Source: Chloromonas sp. AAM2 | Taxonomy: Eukaryota; Chlorophyta; Chlorophyceae; Chlamydomonadales; Chlamydomonadaceae | Direction: 5' to 3' | DNA: 64,000 bases | Assembly: GCA_004335635.1 (NCBI GenBank) | Contig: QAXH01006238.1 | Location: 63,965-127,964 of the forward strand | Part shown: positions 43,294 through 54,035 of the stretch, piece by piece | Layout of the letters: each line of letters begins with the position of its first letter | Position numbering within the stretch: position 1 is the stretch's first letter | Notes under the pieces: model-generated | Told to the model about the DNA's origin: nothing | The model's database searches: none | Seen by the model: the letters and a program-made list of their open reading frames with translations, nothing else | Translations under genes and position numbers: made by a program

Positions 43294-46200
43294 TCTGGAA
43301 TTGCAGCGGCGTCATGAAACACGGCGTACTGCCAGGTTGCCTCATGCCACTGCACAGCAACACAAACATTTCAATCAATATGCAAGAGACCGTTTCGCAG
43401 CACCAGGTGTCAGCATGGCAGAGGTAATCAATGGCACGCAGCAGGCCGGGGATGTGCGGCAAGTAAGCCCTTGATAAGCGAGCTGTTCAAGTTTCAGACA
43501 GAAGGGATTCACTAACCGTTGCGGCTCCCATGCTGTGATATCCATCGGGAGGCCGCGGGCCCTCGTCTTCGTTTTTTACCTCCACCCGCCCCAGCAGCAC
43601 GCGAGCAAGGACCATGGCCAGCTGGCAGGGCTGCTGCGACACTGTTGAGTCCCAGGCCAGACTGGGCTCGTGCGCTGTTGCTCTGAGGCGCTTGCGAAGG
43701 CGTCGCTCGGCAGCCTCCAGAACGCCTCCGGCACCCGGATCCTTCTTGCAATCTGAAACCACACAACGTACATGTTTCGCCGCTTGCGGCAGATGTACAT
43801 GACGCGCCAAAATTTGCGACCGCTAAGTGTCAAAGGCGCTGCATGCGACAACGCGTGTCTTAAAACCGCCGGCGCTGACACCATGTGAACCCGCCTGCCC
43901 CTACATGACAATCGACCTTACACTTACAGGCAAGGGAGTAGGCGGCGCTTTGCGCGAAGTAGATCCCGGGACCAAGCGAAGCTCTGATATTCGCGCAATT
44001 CCTCAAAAAGCCTTCGCTTCGGATTTTGTGGACTGTGCTGATCGGGCTGCCGTGCCACAACATACGCTCGTTCAAACGCTCGCTGCCGATCTCTTCGACA
44101 AGCTTCCTGCGAATCGTTCATAACGATCAACATCAATGGCAAGGTGGAGACGCGAGTGCGGCAGGGAGCCGCAGGCCTGTATTTGATGACCTACACTACC
44201 TAATCCAAGGCTCACTCACTCTCTTCTGCAGTTGTACGCGTCCACAAAATGCCTGCAGTCATCACGCCGGCCATACACATGAGCGTCTGCAAGCCGTTGT
44301 GCATTCACTTCTGTAAGCCGTTGTGCAGTCTTGGGCTCCTGCAAATCATGGCGTTCACAGCTGGGCAATAGGTTGATGCCTTGCTGCTTACCTGTTGAAC
44401 AGTGCTACGATCTTAGTCACGTATGACCGGTCCAGGCCATGTGCCCCTTCGAACATTTTCAAAACCAACTCGGCTTCAGCTTCTGCTCCAGTGTGCTCCA
44501 AGCAGCATTCGGTGGTGTAAATGGTATGCGCCTCTGCACAGACAGGCGATAGCATGTGGAAGAGAGAGTAAGAGAGCGCAACGCGTCAAAGTGAGGACGC
44601 GTGCTGCGACCGGCCACGCGTGCCAGAAACGCACCTGTGCCCCTGCCTTCAAATTTGCGTCGACGTTGGCGCAAAAGTGCTGCAACCCCGCCAGCATTTA
44701 GACCACGCAGCGCGACGCACGCATGCTGCTGTACGTTTCTGCTCAGGGGGTGCGGAGGACGCATCGGCATTTGCGGCGGGCACTGCAGCGGCAGCGGTGT
44801 GCAGCAAGCATCTCCGAGGCCATTGTCGCGCTTCACCGTGCAACTACCGCAAGTGAAGATCACGCGTATTCGCGTCCGATGATGGCGGACATCATCCCTG
44901 TCAAAGTCTGTCCAGCTCTCAGGACCAATGACAATGTTGTAGCTTGCGCCTCTCTGAACTCGCCTGCATCACGATCGAGTAGTGTCAAGGGCAAGCTGTT
45001 TGAAGTGTGCACACAAACGCGCTATGGTCTGAGAGGTAACAGCAGAACGACAAAAGTACCCTATCTTGCAATGTGTGCTACCCTGTGCTGCACTGTGCGC
45101 TACAAACACCGCGGTATGAACCACCTCCTTTGGACGCCAAACCGCAGACAGTTCAGTGATCAGGCTGTGAAATGTGCCCAAACTGCAACTGCTGATAGTT
45201 TGTATTCAAGCTTGTGTATTTGCTGTGCCAGAATGCCGATTACGGTAAACAGGCCATTGATTTTCCTGATAAGTCATGCCCAGCCACCCAAGCCAACAAG
45301 CGGCTGTGGCAGCACCTGTTTGCCAGAGTCAGTATAACAAGGAGCCGTAAGCAAGGATGCGTAACCGCCCCAATGCAATGTACCCACAATGCACCTGCTA
45401 GAACGCTGTGTACGGCATACCTGCGTGCCCGGCAGCAGACGCATGTCCTGTCCCTGAGGTTGAGCATGTCAGGCGTCACAGGGTGCCAGCTGAACAGCGG
45501 GTGGTCGCGTGAAAACCGAGTCAAAAAGCCCTTCTGAGACATCTGTGCCAGCAAGCCTAGGTCCAGAGCCCTGCGGCATGCACACGCATGGATTGAGTTT
45601 TCAATGAACTTGGACGTCCAACCCAGTAGTTGTAAGCCCCAGCGCTAAACGCATGGCTCCAACGCTACATGCATGAATACACAAACGTGCGTGTCAGGCC
45701 ATGCCCAGATAGCAAGGCGTGAGACCACCTGATAACAGATCAGAAGGTTGTGCAGGCAGCGCGGCACCACATGCACAGAACAAAGTTTGCACTCTAAACA
45801 CTATCAAGTTGCAGCCGATGACTGAAATGCAGCGAGATCCTTGCTTCTTTTGTTGTATTAGCACAGGTGCACCCCTCAGCATGGCACACAGCAGCAGAAC
45901 CATGCAACATACGCTTTGAATGGCATAAGTAGCTCTCATATATACGGACCCAGCAATACGGACACGGTGCGTCCAGTCACTCACATTCCTAGAGTGACCA
46001 TATCAGGATCATCAACCGGTGGGCCCTGGCTCAAGACAGGATGATCATCGCGCGCTGCCTGCTGCTGCTGGCGCCCACCACCTGATTTGACGCACCGCTC
46101 TAATGTAGGCAGGAGCCGAGGCGAGGCAGGGGCAGTGCGGTACTGAAGACAAAAACACGACAAATCAATGTTCTATGCCTGACCACATGGACGCAAGTGG

Positions 46201-46781
46201 TTTGTCATACATGCTGGCTAGAATCTGTTATGTTGTCATGCACGCTGATCTTGTGCAAGTATTGTTTTGCAAAGCTGCGGTGCAGAGGTTGTTGTGCAAA
46301 GAAAAGGCCACTGAATTCATGAGCCGTGAGCCATGTGCAGTCTAACGTAATCTAATGCAGTCTGCTACCCCATGCGCACAAGGGGTGCTCTTACCTGCAT
46401 GTCCGTATGCAAGCCCATGTCAAACTGGGATTGCTCTGCATGTTCACCAGTCTCGGAGGCGTGCGGGTTGCCTGCACTAATTGGGCTTGGCTCAGGGCTG
46501 GCAGTCGGCAAGTCTTTGGCAGGGCAAGGTGTGCCTGGGCCGTCGTCCAAGAGCTCTTCTAGCACGGAAAAGAGTCTAGGACCGCGGCCGGTGGGCTGCT
46601 TGCGCTGGGCGACAGTTTGCTGGGGCATCGTGCGCTGGCACGCTGATGAGGCGAGCCGCGTGCGAGTTGGCACTGGTGTCGACGGCTCATCGATGTCCGC
46701 AACCAGCCAGTCAGCTAACATAGAGTACAGTCCTGGCATGCAGCCTGCCTTCAGATCGCTCGTCCTGCGCACGGTGCTGCC
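43294..46781 (-). CDS. PARP-family ADP-ribosyltransferase (both ends unresolved)
   Basis: Transfers ADP-ribose from NAD+ to proteins or nucleic acids. Exons in coding order: 46781-46395, 46142-45985, 45570-45421, (a gap that must hold one or more exons), 44782-44635, 44533-44392, 44360-44220, 44106-43928, 43752-43517, 43349-43294. The last six are joined by matching phases. Catalytic landmarks: NERMLWHGSP (His of the triad, exon at 44106), LGPGIYFAQSAAYS (Tyr), VLARVLLGR, PPDGYHSMGA, then TWQYAVFHDAAAIPE, which matches the EYVIYxxxxxxPEYL element but has Gln at the catalytic Glu position. About 40 residues rich in Lys/Arg (43752-43640) are inserted before VLARVLLGR. The three N-terminal exons (46781-45421) are assigned only by strand and phase: Ser/Pro-rich with a (Gln)4 tract, then DHPLFSWHPVTPDMLNLRDR; they may belong to another gene. 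The last exon after 43294 is not found. Confidence 0.72.
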
Positions 46782-47141
46782 CTGTCGGTGTGCACGTTCA
46801 CGCCCGGAGGTGCCGGAATAGCACGTGGCCTTGTGATCACGCAATTGTTAACGGCCTTTTCAGCTGGGACAAGCTGGGACAGGACAAGCTGGGATAGGAA
46901 AAGCTGGGACAAGACAAGCTGGGACTGAGCGTGGGGCACGTGCTGCATGAGTCACACAAAACCGACCCTGCTGTGTTCTGTGTGCTGTGGAACCGAGCCT
47001 GCTGTGGTCTTCCTCCATCCCTATCATTGTCCGATCAGGGCACTGTTCGGTGACGTGTAGCTTCCCTGGTGTAAAACGCCAGGTAAGGGGCGCAATAAAC
47101 GTCCTGGTCAAGGGCGGCATGCTGACGGCATGCCGAGGAAG

Positions 47142-47250
47142 CTACCAACCGGAGCACAAGCATCCGGTAGCTGGCTGAGCGTGAGCATCGCGTCCACCTC
47201 CTTCTTGAGCGTGAGCATCGCGTCCACGGTTCTTGGCCGTGTCGCTGTAT
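47142..47250. repeat. Two-copy 30-bp duplication
   Basis: On the minus strand the stretch GTGGACGCGATGCTCACGCT is present twice, 30 bases apart (47185-47230). It gives the peptide repeat VDAMLTLKKEVDAMLTLSQL in an open frame that may be, but cannot be shown to be, an upstream exon of the PARP gene. Confidence 0.6.
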
Positions 47251-47449
47251 GAGGAAACCTGGGCAGGCCAGGAGCACTTGTTCCTCCCGTGACACGCCCA
47301 AGGACCGCGCCTTGCTGGGGAGGAGGACGCAATGCTGGGCACAACCCCGGGTGCCCGTGCTCTGGTCGGCATGTCGTCAGTGTCAGTGCCGGAGCAAACG
47401 GCACACACGAGTAGCATGTAGTAGCAGATACACCTCTACTGCTCATCAC

Positions 47450-48419
47450 AACATGGAGGACAGGGTTTGAAAGCCCAGGACCTGAGTCTTGACGTCCTGC
47501 ACCAAACGGTGGCGACGAGCTTTAACAAGCCTTTAATCTTAATCAGTAGGAATGCCTACACTTAAGAGCAGCTGGAGCAGGTCAGGACGTCGTGACTCGG
47601 CCAATCAAGCAGTTAAAGATTACCCTTGGCCTGGTCTTCGGTTTAATGCAGCACACCAGGATAGAGGTTTCCTGGGCTGATAGTCGGTCCAGACAGAGGC
47701 TTCAGTGCATGTAGGCGTAATGGAGCCTGGGCTGGCCTTTCGAGCTGCGTGTTGCACTGCACCATGCGCGACTGAATTACCTTGGATACACAATGGAAAC
47801 CTGAGTTGTATCGAAAGCGTTCCTTGCATGCAAGTGTACAACGTTGCCTAGAACACAAGTCGTGTCCAGTTTCAGAACCGGGAGCACCATTGACAGTTGT
47901 GCAGCATATACAAAATAGCCTGTGGCCGTTGCTCAGAAATATCCTTGTCCAAACCAGTGAAAAATCTTTATACGGCTCAACAACTGGATAAGCTCAAAGG
48001 CAATCGCTGGCACAAACGCTGGTTGAGAGATCGGCATACGAAGTCTGCAAACAAGCGGCCTGACAAGCTAGCGTCACACTAGAGCCAACCTGGCCTGCAG
48101 CCTGCAGAGTCCCAGACAACAGTAGAGGCTAGGTTCAGGAACGCCCACGCAGAAGGCTTGCCATCGGCTGGAAAGTGGTGGCACCGTTAGGCATACAAAG
48201 TCTGTTAAATCTGGTAAGTCTTATATTCAGTCACAACACCACTGTGGGTTCAACACCATCAGCAGTCCAACAGTCACTGGCGTAGTGATGCCCAGTGCAG
48301 AGACCAATCGGACTGTATGCATTCAGACGTGCAGCACAGGAAGTGTAGAATGATAGCATGACTGTCGTGAAGCCCGTGAAGCACGTGAAGGGCATGCTTT
48401 TGTCACAACATCACTGGGT
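47450..48419. other. Spacer between the CLT 3' end and the PARP 5' region
   Basis: No gene recognised on either strand. Short open frames overlap in all directions without matching splice signals. The 3' UTR of the CLT gene and the promoter of the PARP gene probably lie here. Confidence 0.55.
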
Positions 48420-51400
48420 TCAAGGTCCCGGTAGGTCGACCGAGTCCGAGGGGGTGAGGGTGGCTAGCAGGGGACCCACGACCATGTTCCAGTTGAACAC
48501 CAGCAGCCCGAGGCAGAGCACGCCCGAGCCCAGGGCAAAGCCAGGCCCAATGACACTGGTGGGCTGCGGCGCAAGGCAGGGGCAGGGGCAAGACACATAG
48601 AGCTGGGAAGGGCTGTGCAGGGCCAAGGTACGCGGGCGTGAAGGGCGCAGACAGATGCAACCTGTGCGTGTGCATGTATGTGTGCGGCGCAAGAGCAGGG
48701 GCAGGGTATGTACACCTGAGCCCGTTACAATCTAAGGCACTGCAGTGGTATGTCACAGACGTAACAAAACACGTGACTGCCTACTGCTGCACGGCTAAGG
48801 CACACCACAGTACAGACAGCTGGGCTGCAGGGCAAAGGCATAATGTATGGGCGTGAAGGATGCATGCACGCGTGTGTGATGCGTGCGCATGTCATGATCA
48901 TCATTACATGGCTGCGCATGTCATCATCATCATCATCACTTGCAATGCAAGGCCGATGCCAGAGGGCAATGACTGGGCTTTGCCTACCCAGCAACCGTTT
49001 TTTTCCTTTCTGGCTCTGAAACAGAGGACCCTGAACCTTGCATGTGCTTGATTTTTGGGGGCATCATGCCCATGCTTTGTTTGGGATGGTGATGTTGGCT
49101 GCTGCTGAGCGCCTGGCTGGTTGGTCCTGCGGTACCGTGGGTTGAACCATGATAAGCTATGCAATGATGATGACGATGATGATGACATGGCTTATCATGG
49201 TTGAACCCACAGTACTGCAGCTAGACACAATACACGCGCACGCGGCAAAGGTATATGGGCGTAAAAGCAGGCAGGCATGTTTGTGTGCTGCGAGTGCCAT
49301 GCATGGCATGACGAGTTGGCTTACCAGTCCCGGCAGTGGCAGTGTAATGAAGGCCAGAATGGTGAGGGGCACCAGGCAGCTTCCCACCAGGGTGGTGCTC
49401 ACAGTGCCCACACTCCTGCGCCGCAGGGCACATCGCAAGCTGTGTTTGTGTCTGTGCGGCACAACCCACTGGGATTCAGCAGCAAAAGCACAACAGCACA
49501 ACTACCTGCCATGTCAACAATCACCACCTACCATGTATCACATTATCAGCATAATGCATGTATCGTCAACTTAGTGCTCTCAGCCAGTTGAAGTGAAACT
49601 CGGCACAGGCGAACGACCTATGGAAAATGGGCGCAGGCTGTGTACCCATTCAGACACACTGTCAGTGGTTTGCTTCAACTGGGCGCCGCAACTGCCTCAG
49701 TCCGGCAAGAAGCTGGACAGGCACCAACCCATTCAGGCGCAGTGCCGGAAGTTTGCTCTGCACCTGAGGAGCACCAGTATGGCGATATTGAACGCGAGGT
49801 TGGCCGCGACATAGGACACCACCAGCAGCGGCGCGCCTGAGTGAGTGAGCGAGCGAGCGAGCGAGTGAGTGAGTGAGAACATACATGCGTGTTCAGTTAT
49901 AGACTTTCACTTATCGTTCCACATACATATATACATCTCTCATTTGACAGATATATTACCTTGACATATTTATTCACATATTTACCTGTGCAGTCCGCTC
50001 CGCACGCTGGCGTTAGCCCCTGGAAGCATTTCGCCCCCTCCGCGAGGTACGAGGGCAGGTCGCGCGGGGCGACGTTCACCAGCGCCAGGTTCACGGGCAG
50101 GAGCAACAGCACGAAGACCGACTGCAAAACCACACACAGCATTGCCACCATGTTTGATGAGCAACGCAAACACGGCTCAGTAGTTGTTTGCTTCAAGGCT
50201 TTGAGATCTGACTTCTTTAGATCTTTTAGATCTGACCTTTTTTGATCTTTGTTCCTCAAACCCACAGGGTGTGTTTGGCAAGGGTAAGCGACCGCAAAAG
50301 CTGCGCCAGTGTGCTTACCTGGAATAGGGATCCAAAGGAGTTGATCTGCAAAACATGCACAAACAAACAGCGCTTGTTTCAACCTGAACAGCAGCCAACA
50401 GGCCCTTCAAGGCTACACATAGTAACAAGCAAACGACGTGTTCGGTCTCATGTACAGGGCCTCCCACACAACATGGGTTTCGGCCCCAAAACAGCGACTG
50501 AACTTGTAGGTATCTGAGGATCCTTCAAACCTAGCTATCTGTGTTGCAGCTATGTGCGCCATCCCACGCCCTCCCAAACATTACGCCACCTCTCCCAATG
50601 CCACCTCACCATGAAAATGTCCAGAGGCATCCCAAGGCGCTCTTTCTCTTTCCGGAAGACAATGTCCTGTCAATAGCAAGGTGCACAGGCATTTTTTGAC
50701 ATGATCCAAGAGAAATCACATCAGTGTTGTGGTTTGCTCACCACCTGCCATGCAACACTCTTGACAAGTATGACAGAAAGTTCATCCTCGCCATGGCTTG
50801 CTGGCCACCTGCCATGGCACACTCTATGACAGTCAGGCGACAACCAGCACTCGCGACATGAGCAGCAGCCATGTGAACACGCCTGACAAGTGACGAGTGT
50901 GCTGCTAGCATCGTTTCAGGTCAAGTGCAAGCAAGCTTCGTCGACACCCGGCAGACCTGAAACTGACGCAAAGCCTGGCCGATCCACAGAATGCAAGGAC
51001 CTGCAGAAACTGAATTCAATCAATTTGATTACCGAGCGAAGGAAACACTGCTCTTGGCCCGGTGGCCCAACTGAGGTAACGCATTGCATGGCAGTGCTAT
51101 GCCCCATTTACCATTTTAACATACCTTAATAATGGATGCCAATGCCTGCAGTCATGCACGCACCAAGCGCAGCCATTAGATTTGAACCCAGCAACTCAAC
51201 TTGTTGAAATCTGATCGGGGTCTCTATTGTGAAAGTTAACCGTAACCTAACTGCGTAAAACTTGGTGAGCGGGTGGCGAGCAACGCGCACAAAGCGCTTT
51301 CAAAATCACACACATGACCCATGAATTTTTTTTGCATAGAATTAACAAACCAACAGAAAGGCAAAGCACTGCAGGTTTTGCGTATGATTAAACCCACGGG

Positions 51401-53966
51401 ACGTCATGTTGACAAAGCACTGAAATCCTGCATAGAAACAAAACTCACGGGGAAGGCGAAGCACAGCACGGCGATTGCCACAAAGGTGGGCTGCACCGAC
51501 ATTGACCCGCCCAGAGCCCCTAGCCCAAGTGACGGAGGGGAGGCCGCCAGCACCACACCCAGCGTTATGAGTGCTGCCCCGGCTAACTGGGAGCGAGTGA
51601 ACCTGCAGCAGGCGGCATGGAGTCAAGCAGGAGCCAAGCAATAACCCTATATAGTGAGGTGTAAGATAGGCATAGGCTGATAGAGGGCGCTTGGTTGGTT
51701 GATAGGAAGGGATAGAGGCCAAAACTGGGGTCTCCTGTGTGAAAAGAAGTCTCCTCCAATTGTTTGTCCAGTCAGGTTTGCCGCTCGCTCCAAAGGAGTT
51801 CTAGCGATGTAAGGATACCATTGGATGCGCCTTGACGAGATCCGTCCCTCTTTGTCCAGTTCGGGTATGTTATTGGGCAGCTGGGGGCTCTGTAAGGTTC
51901 TGGCGGGGCGGTGCCCGCGACAACAGCGACGGCAGTGCGGCAGCTGTGTTTCGAGTGCTTCAGCTGTGCGGACCTGGGCGCGAGTTCTCTAGTCGTTTGT
52001 CGCAGCGTTTTACCCGATATCAGGGATTCAGTGCAAGGTATTGCCATTGTCAGTCGGTTGCTGTCAGTTGCAGCCGTTATATGGCAACTTGCAGGCCAGC
52101 GACTGCATGTCACCTGATCAGAATGTGGAAGTTAGCTGAGGCGTTGTGATTCCCTCATTAAGAGCTGTCGAATGGACCCCTCATTGACCCCATTAGGACC
52201 TGCTTAGGGAGCGGGAGCGGGAGCGGGGGTCCCCCAGCCGGAGGCTTGAAAGAAAAAGCCGGCGTGTTCAGCCTTCTGTTTTATACTACCCTCCTGAGCC
52301 AAGCCTTTGTATGCAATCCTTAAAATCAAGGATAGATAAGCAGCAACATCAAGCGGCAGGAGGTTGGCCAATCAACCCCGAACATTGGGTAAACTTGACC
52401 CCCAAGAGACCAGGTGAAATTCGACCGAGCTTACACGCCTAGCGGAATCGGTGAAATTTGCTTGTCTAGTTCAACGTGCATTGAACAGACTGAACATGCA
52501 GCATCTACAGAGCCGAAGTGCTTCCAGGCCAACATGTTTGCAAGCTCCTGACCACATGCCACACATCATTGACCAAACCTACTGTGAAAGAACCCTTTCT
52601 GTGCTCCTCATTGACCTAACCCATACTGTGACTGACCCTTACCGAAGCAACCCGTATATATTTCCACATCGCATTGACCCAGCTCGCATTGTGGCCAATC
52701 CAATACATGCCCTGTGCGTATGCTGTTCATGGCGTGGCCAGGCTCACCCACCGTGTGCGCATGAATATAGCGGCAAACAGCAGGTTCCAGCACAGGTAGG
52801 ACTGATTGAGGATTGGGAGCAAGGGCCCTGCAACGCACATAGGAACGGAGTTGTGGCATGTCTGGAGCACACCCACATGGCAGTGTCGACCTTTACTCTG
52901 GCACGTGTTACATGTCACAAACGTTATCTGTTCAGCGCGTGAATGGTTTGTTGATGTACAATTCAATACCGTGCATCAGTACCGTGAACTATCATGACCA
53001 TGTATTTAGCACTTCTCTGTGAAATGCTGGAAACTCACTACAACGGAAAACTTAATAAGAATCCACCCAAAACCTGAACAGGAAATGTCTTGCCCCTGCT
53101 AAAAAGTCCTGCTTGGACTGAAAGCCATGCAACCACAACAGCGAAACAGCTGCCTAGTACTTCTGCTACCGTTCGCCCCCCTCCCTCCCTTTCATTGCTC
53201 ACCGGGTAGGTTTGACGCGCTGATCATGAACAGCAGCTGCGCCACCGCCTCACACGCGCCTATGGCCCACAGCGGCCGCTTGTCGATGGCAAGCATGGCG
53301 TCTGTCACCTTGCCGGCCCGGTACCTCAGCGCTAGAGTGCTGAAGTAAATCAGCAAATAACCTACGGCGCAAGCAACAGCACACAGCTGGCAAGTGTGAG
53401 GGATAGCTAGTGCCTATTACGAGAACTGAGAGCACATCTTGAAACAATAGCAAGCGTGTGAGCGCTCTCTGTGTGCACCTGGGTCGATGGATTTGCAGCC
53501 AGGTCAGATTCCGGCGGGGCCCATTGAGTGGAGTGGAGTGGTTTGACGCTGCTTAACATATAGTGCACCTGGGTTGACCGGGACAACGCTGATTTGCTCG
53601 GTTGTGTCGATTAGGTTAGCCTGATCTGTCCGATGCCCTGATGGCCGCAACGCCCAACATGCAGTTCGCCATACCTATACTTTGGAACTGCGCTAGGCAG
53701 AACATGCAGTTCGCCATACCTATACTTTGGAACTGCGCTAGGAAGAACACGCAGTTAGCCATACCTATGTTTTGGAACTGCGCTAGGAAGAACAAGTAGT
53801 TGGCCATACCTATATTCTGGAACTGTGCTAGGAAGAACACGCAGTTGGCCATACCTATGTTTTGGAACTGCGCTAGGAAGAACACGTAGTTGGCCATGGG
53901 CACCAGGGCCACCCGGTACAGCACCCGGTTGGCTACCCCCAACAGCAGCACCAGGAGTATGAAGGC
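48420..53966 (-). CDS. CLT: CRT-like (CLT) plastid thiol transporter, N-terminus unresolved
   Basis: Member of the chloroquine-resistance-transporter-like family; the plant CLTs move glutathione and gamma-glutamylcysteine across the plastid envelope. Exons in coding order: 53966-53855, 53361-53203, 52827-52752, 51602-51449, 50666-50610, 50345-50319 (27-base micro-exon), 50121-49986, 49836-49764, 49415-49325, 48563-48420 (TGA). They sum to 343 codons in continuous phase. Family landmarks: GVANRVLYRVALVPM, YLLIYFSTLALRYR, LPGPLLPILNQSYL, LDIFMINSFGSLFQ, LPSYLAEGAKCF, GAPLLVVSYVAANLAFNI, ITLPLPGL. About nine to ten hydrophobic segments are visible. The segment expected between FAFP and DIVFRKEKE is shorter than in relatives, so a small exon between 51449 and 50666 may be missed. 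The transit-peptide exon upstream of 53966 was not found. The first visible exon ends in an array of tandem donors. Confidence 0.9.
49129..49221. repeat. Family C hairpin
   Basis: GCGGTACCGTGGGTTGAACC, ATGATAAGC at 49129-49165 is followed, after a GATGAT-rich loop, by its reverse complement at 49185-49221. The left arm matches the family C copies at 8958 and 60591. It lies in the CLT intron between 49324 and 48564. Confidence 0.85.
49843..49878. repeat. (GAGT/GAGC)n tract at a CLT acceptor
   Basis: GAGTGAGCGAGCGAGTGAGT repeats lie immediately upstream, in the minus sense, of the CLT exon starting at 49836. They read CTCACTCACT..CAG and form the pyrimidine-rich tract of its acceptor. Confidence 0.85.
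53095..53141 (-). repeat. Dispersed repeat family A, diverged copy 6 (inverted)
   Basis: The reverse complement reads TGTTGTGGTTGCATGGCTTT, CAGTCCAAGCAGGACTTTTT, AGCAGG. It keeps the family order and the CAGTCC/GGACT hairpin. It lies in a CLT intron. Confidence 0.5.
53640..53899 (-). repeat. 45-bp minisatellite carrying five tandem splice donors
   Basis: The end of the CLT exon (encoding MANYVFFLAQFQNIG and its donor ATAG|GTATGG) is repeated at 45-base spacing. Donors in coding order are at 53854, 53809, 53764, 53719 and 53674. Every unit stays open and adds 15 hydrophobic residues; copies vary (NYV/NCV/NYL/NCM). The repeat unit is exon sequence plus donor. Confidence 0.93.
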
Positions 53967-54035
53967 CTGCAGGGCAGCCACACGCATGAACGGTACAATG
54001 CACGATACCACAGCAGCAGTGAAGTAAATCATCAC

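Noticed and set aside
44723..45337. Plus-strand open frame of 204 codons opposite the PARP gene
   Set aside because: No family similarity, and it overlaps phased minus-strand PARP exons; likely a shadow frame.
46372..46821. Plus-strand open frame of 149 codons
   Set aside because: Exact antisense of the better-supported minus-strand exon 46781-46395.
52451..52942. Plus-strand open frame of 163 codons in the CLT region
   Set aside because: It runs antisense through the CLT exon 52827-52752, has no domain and no splice support.
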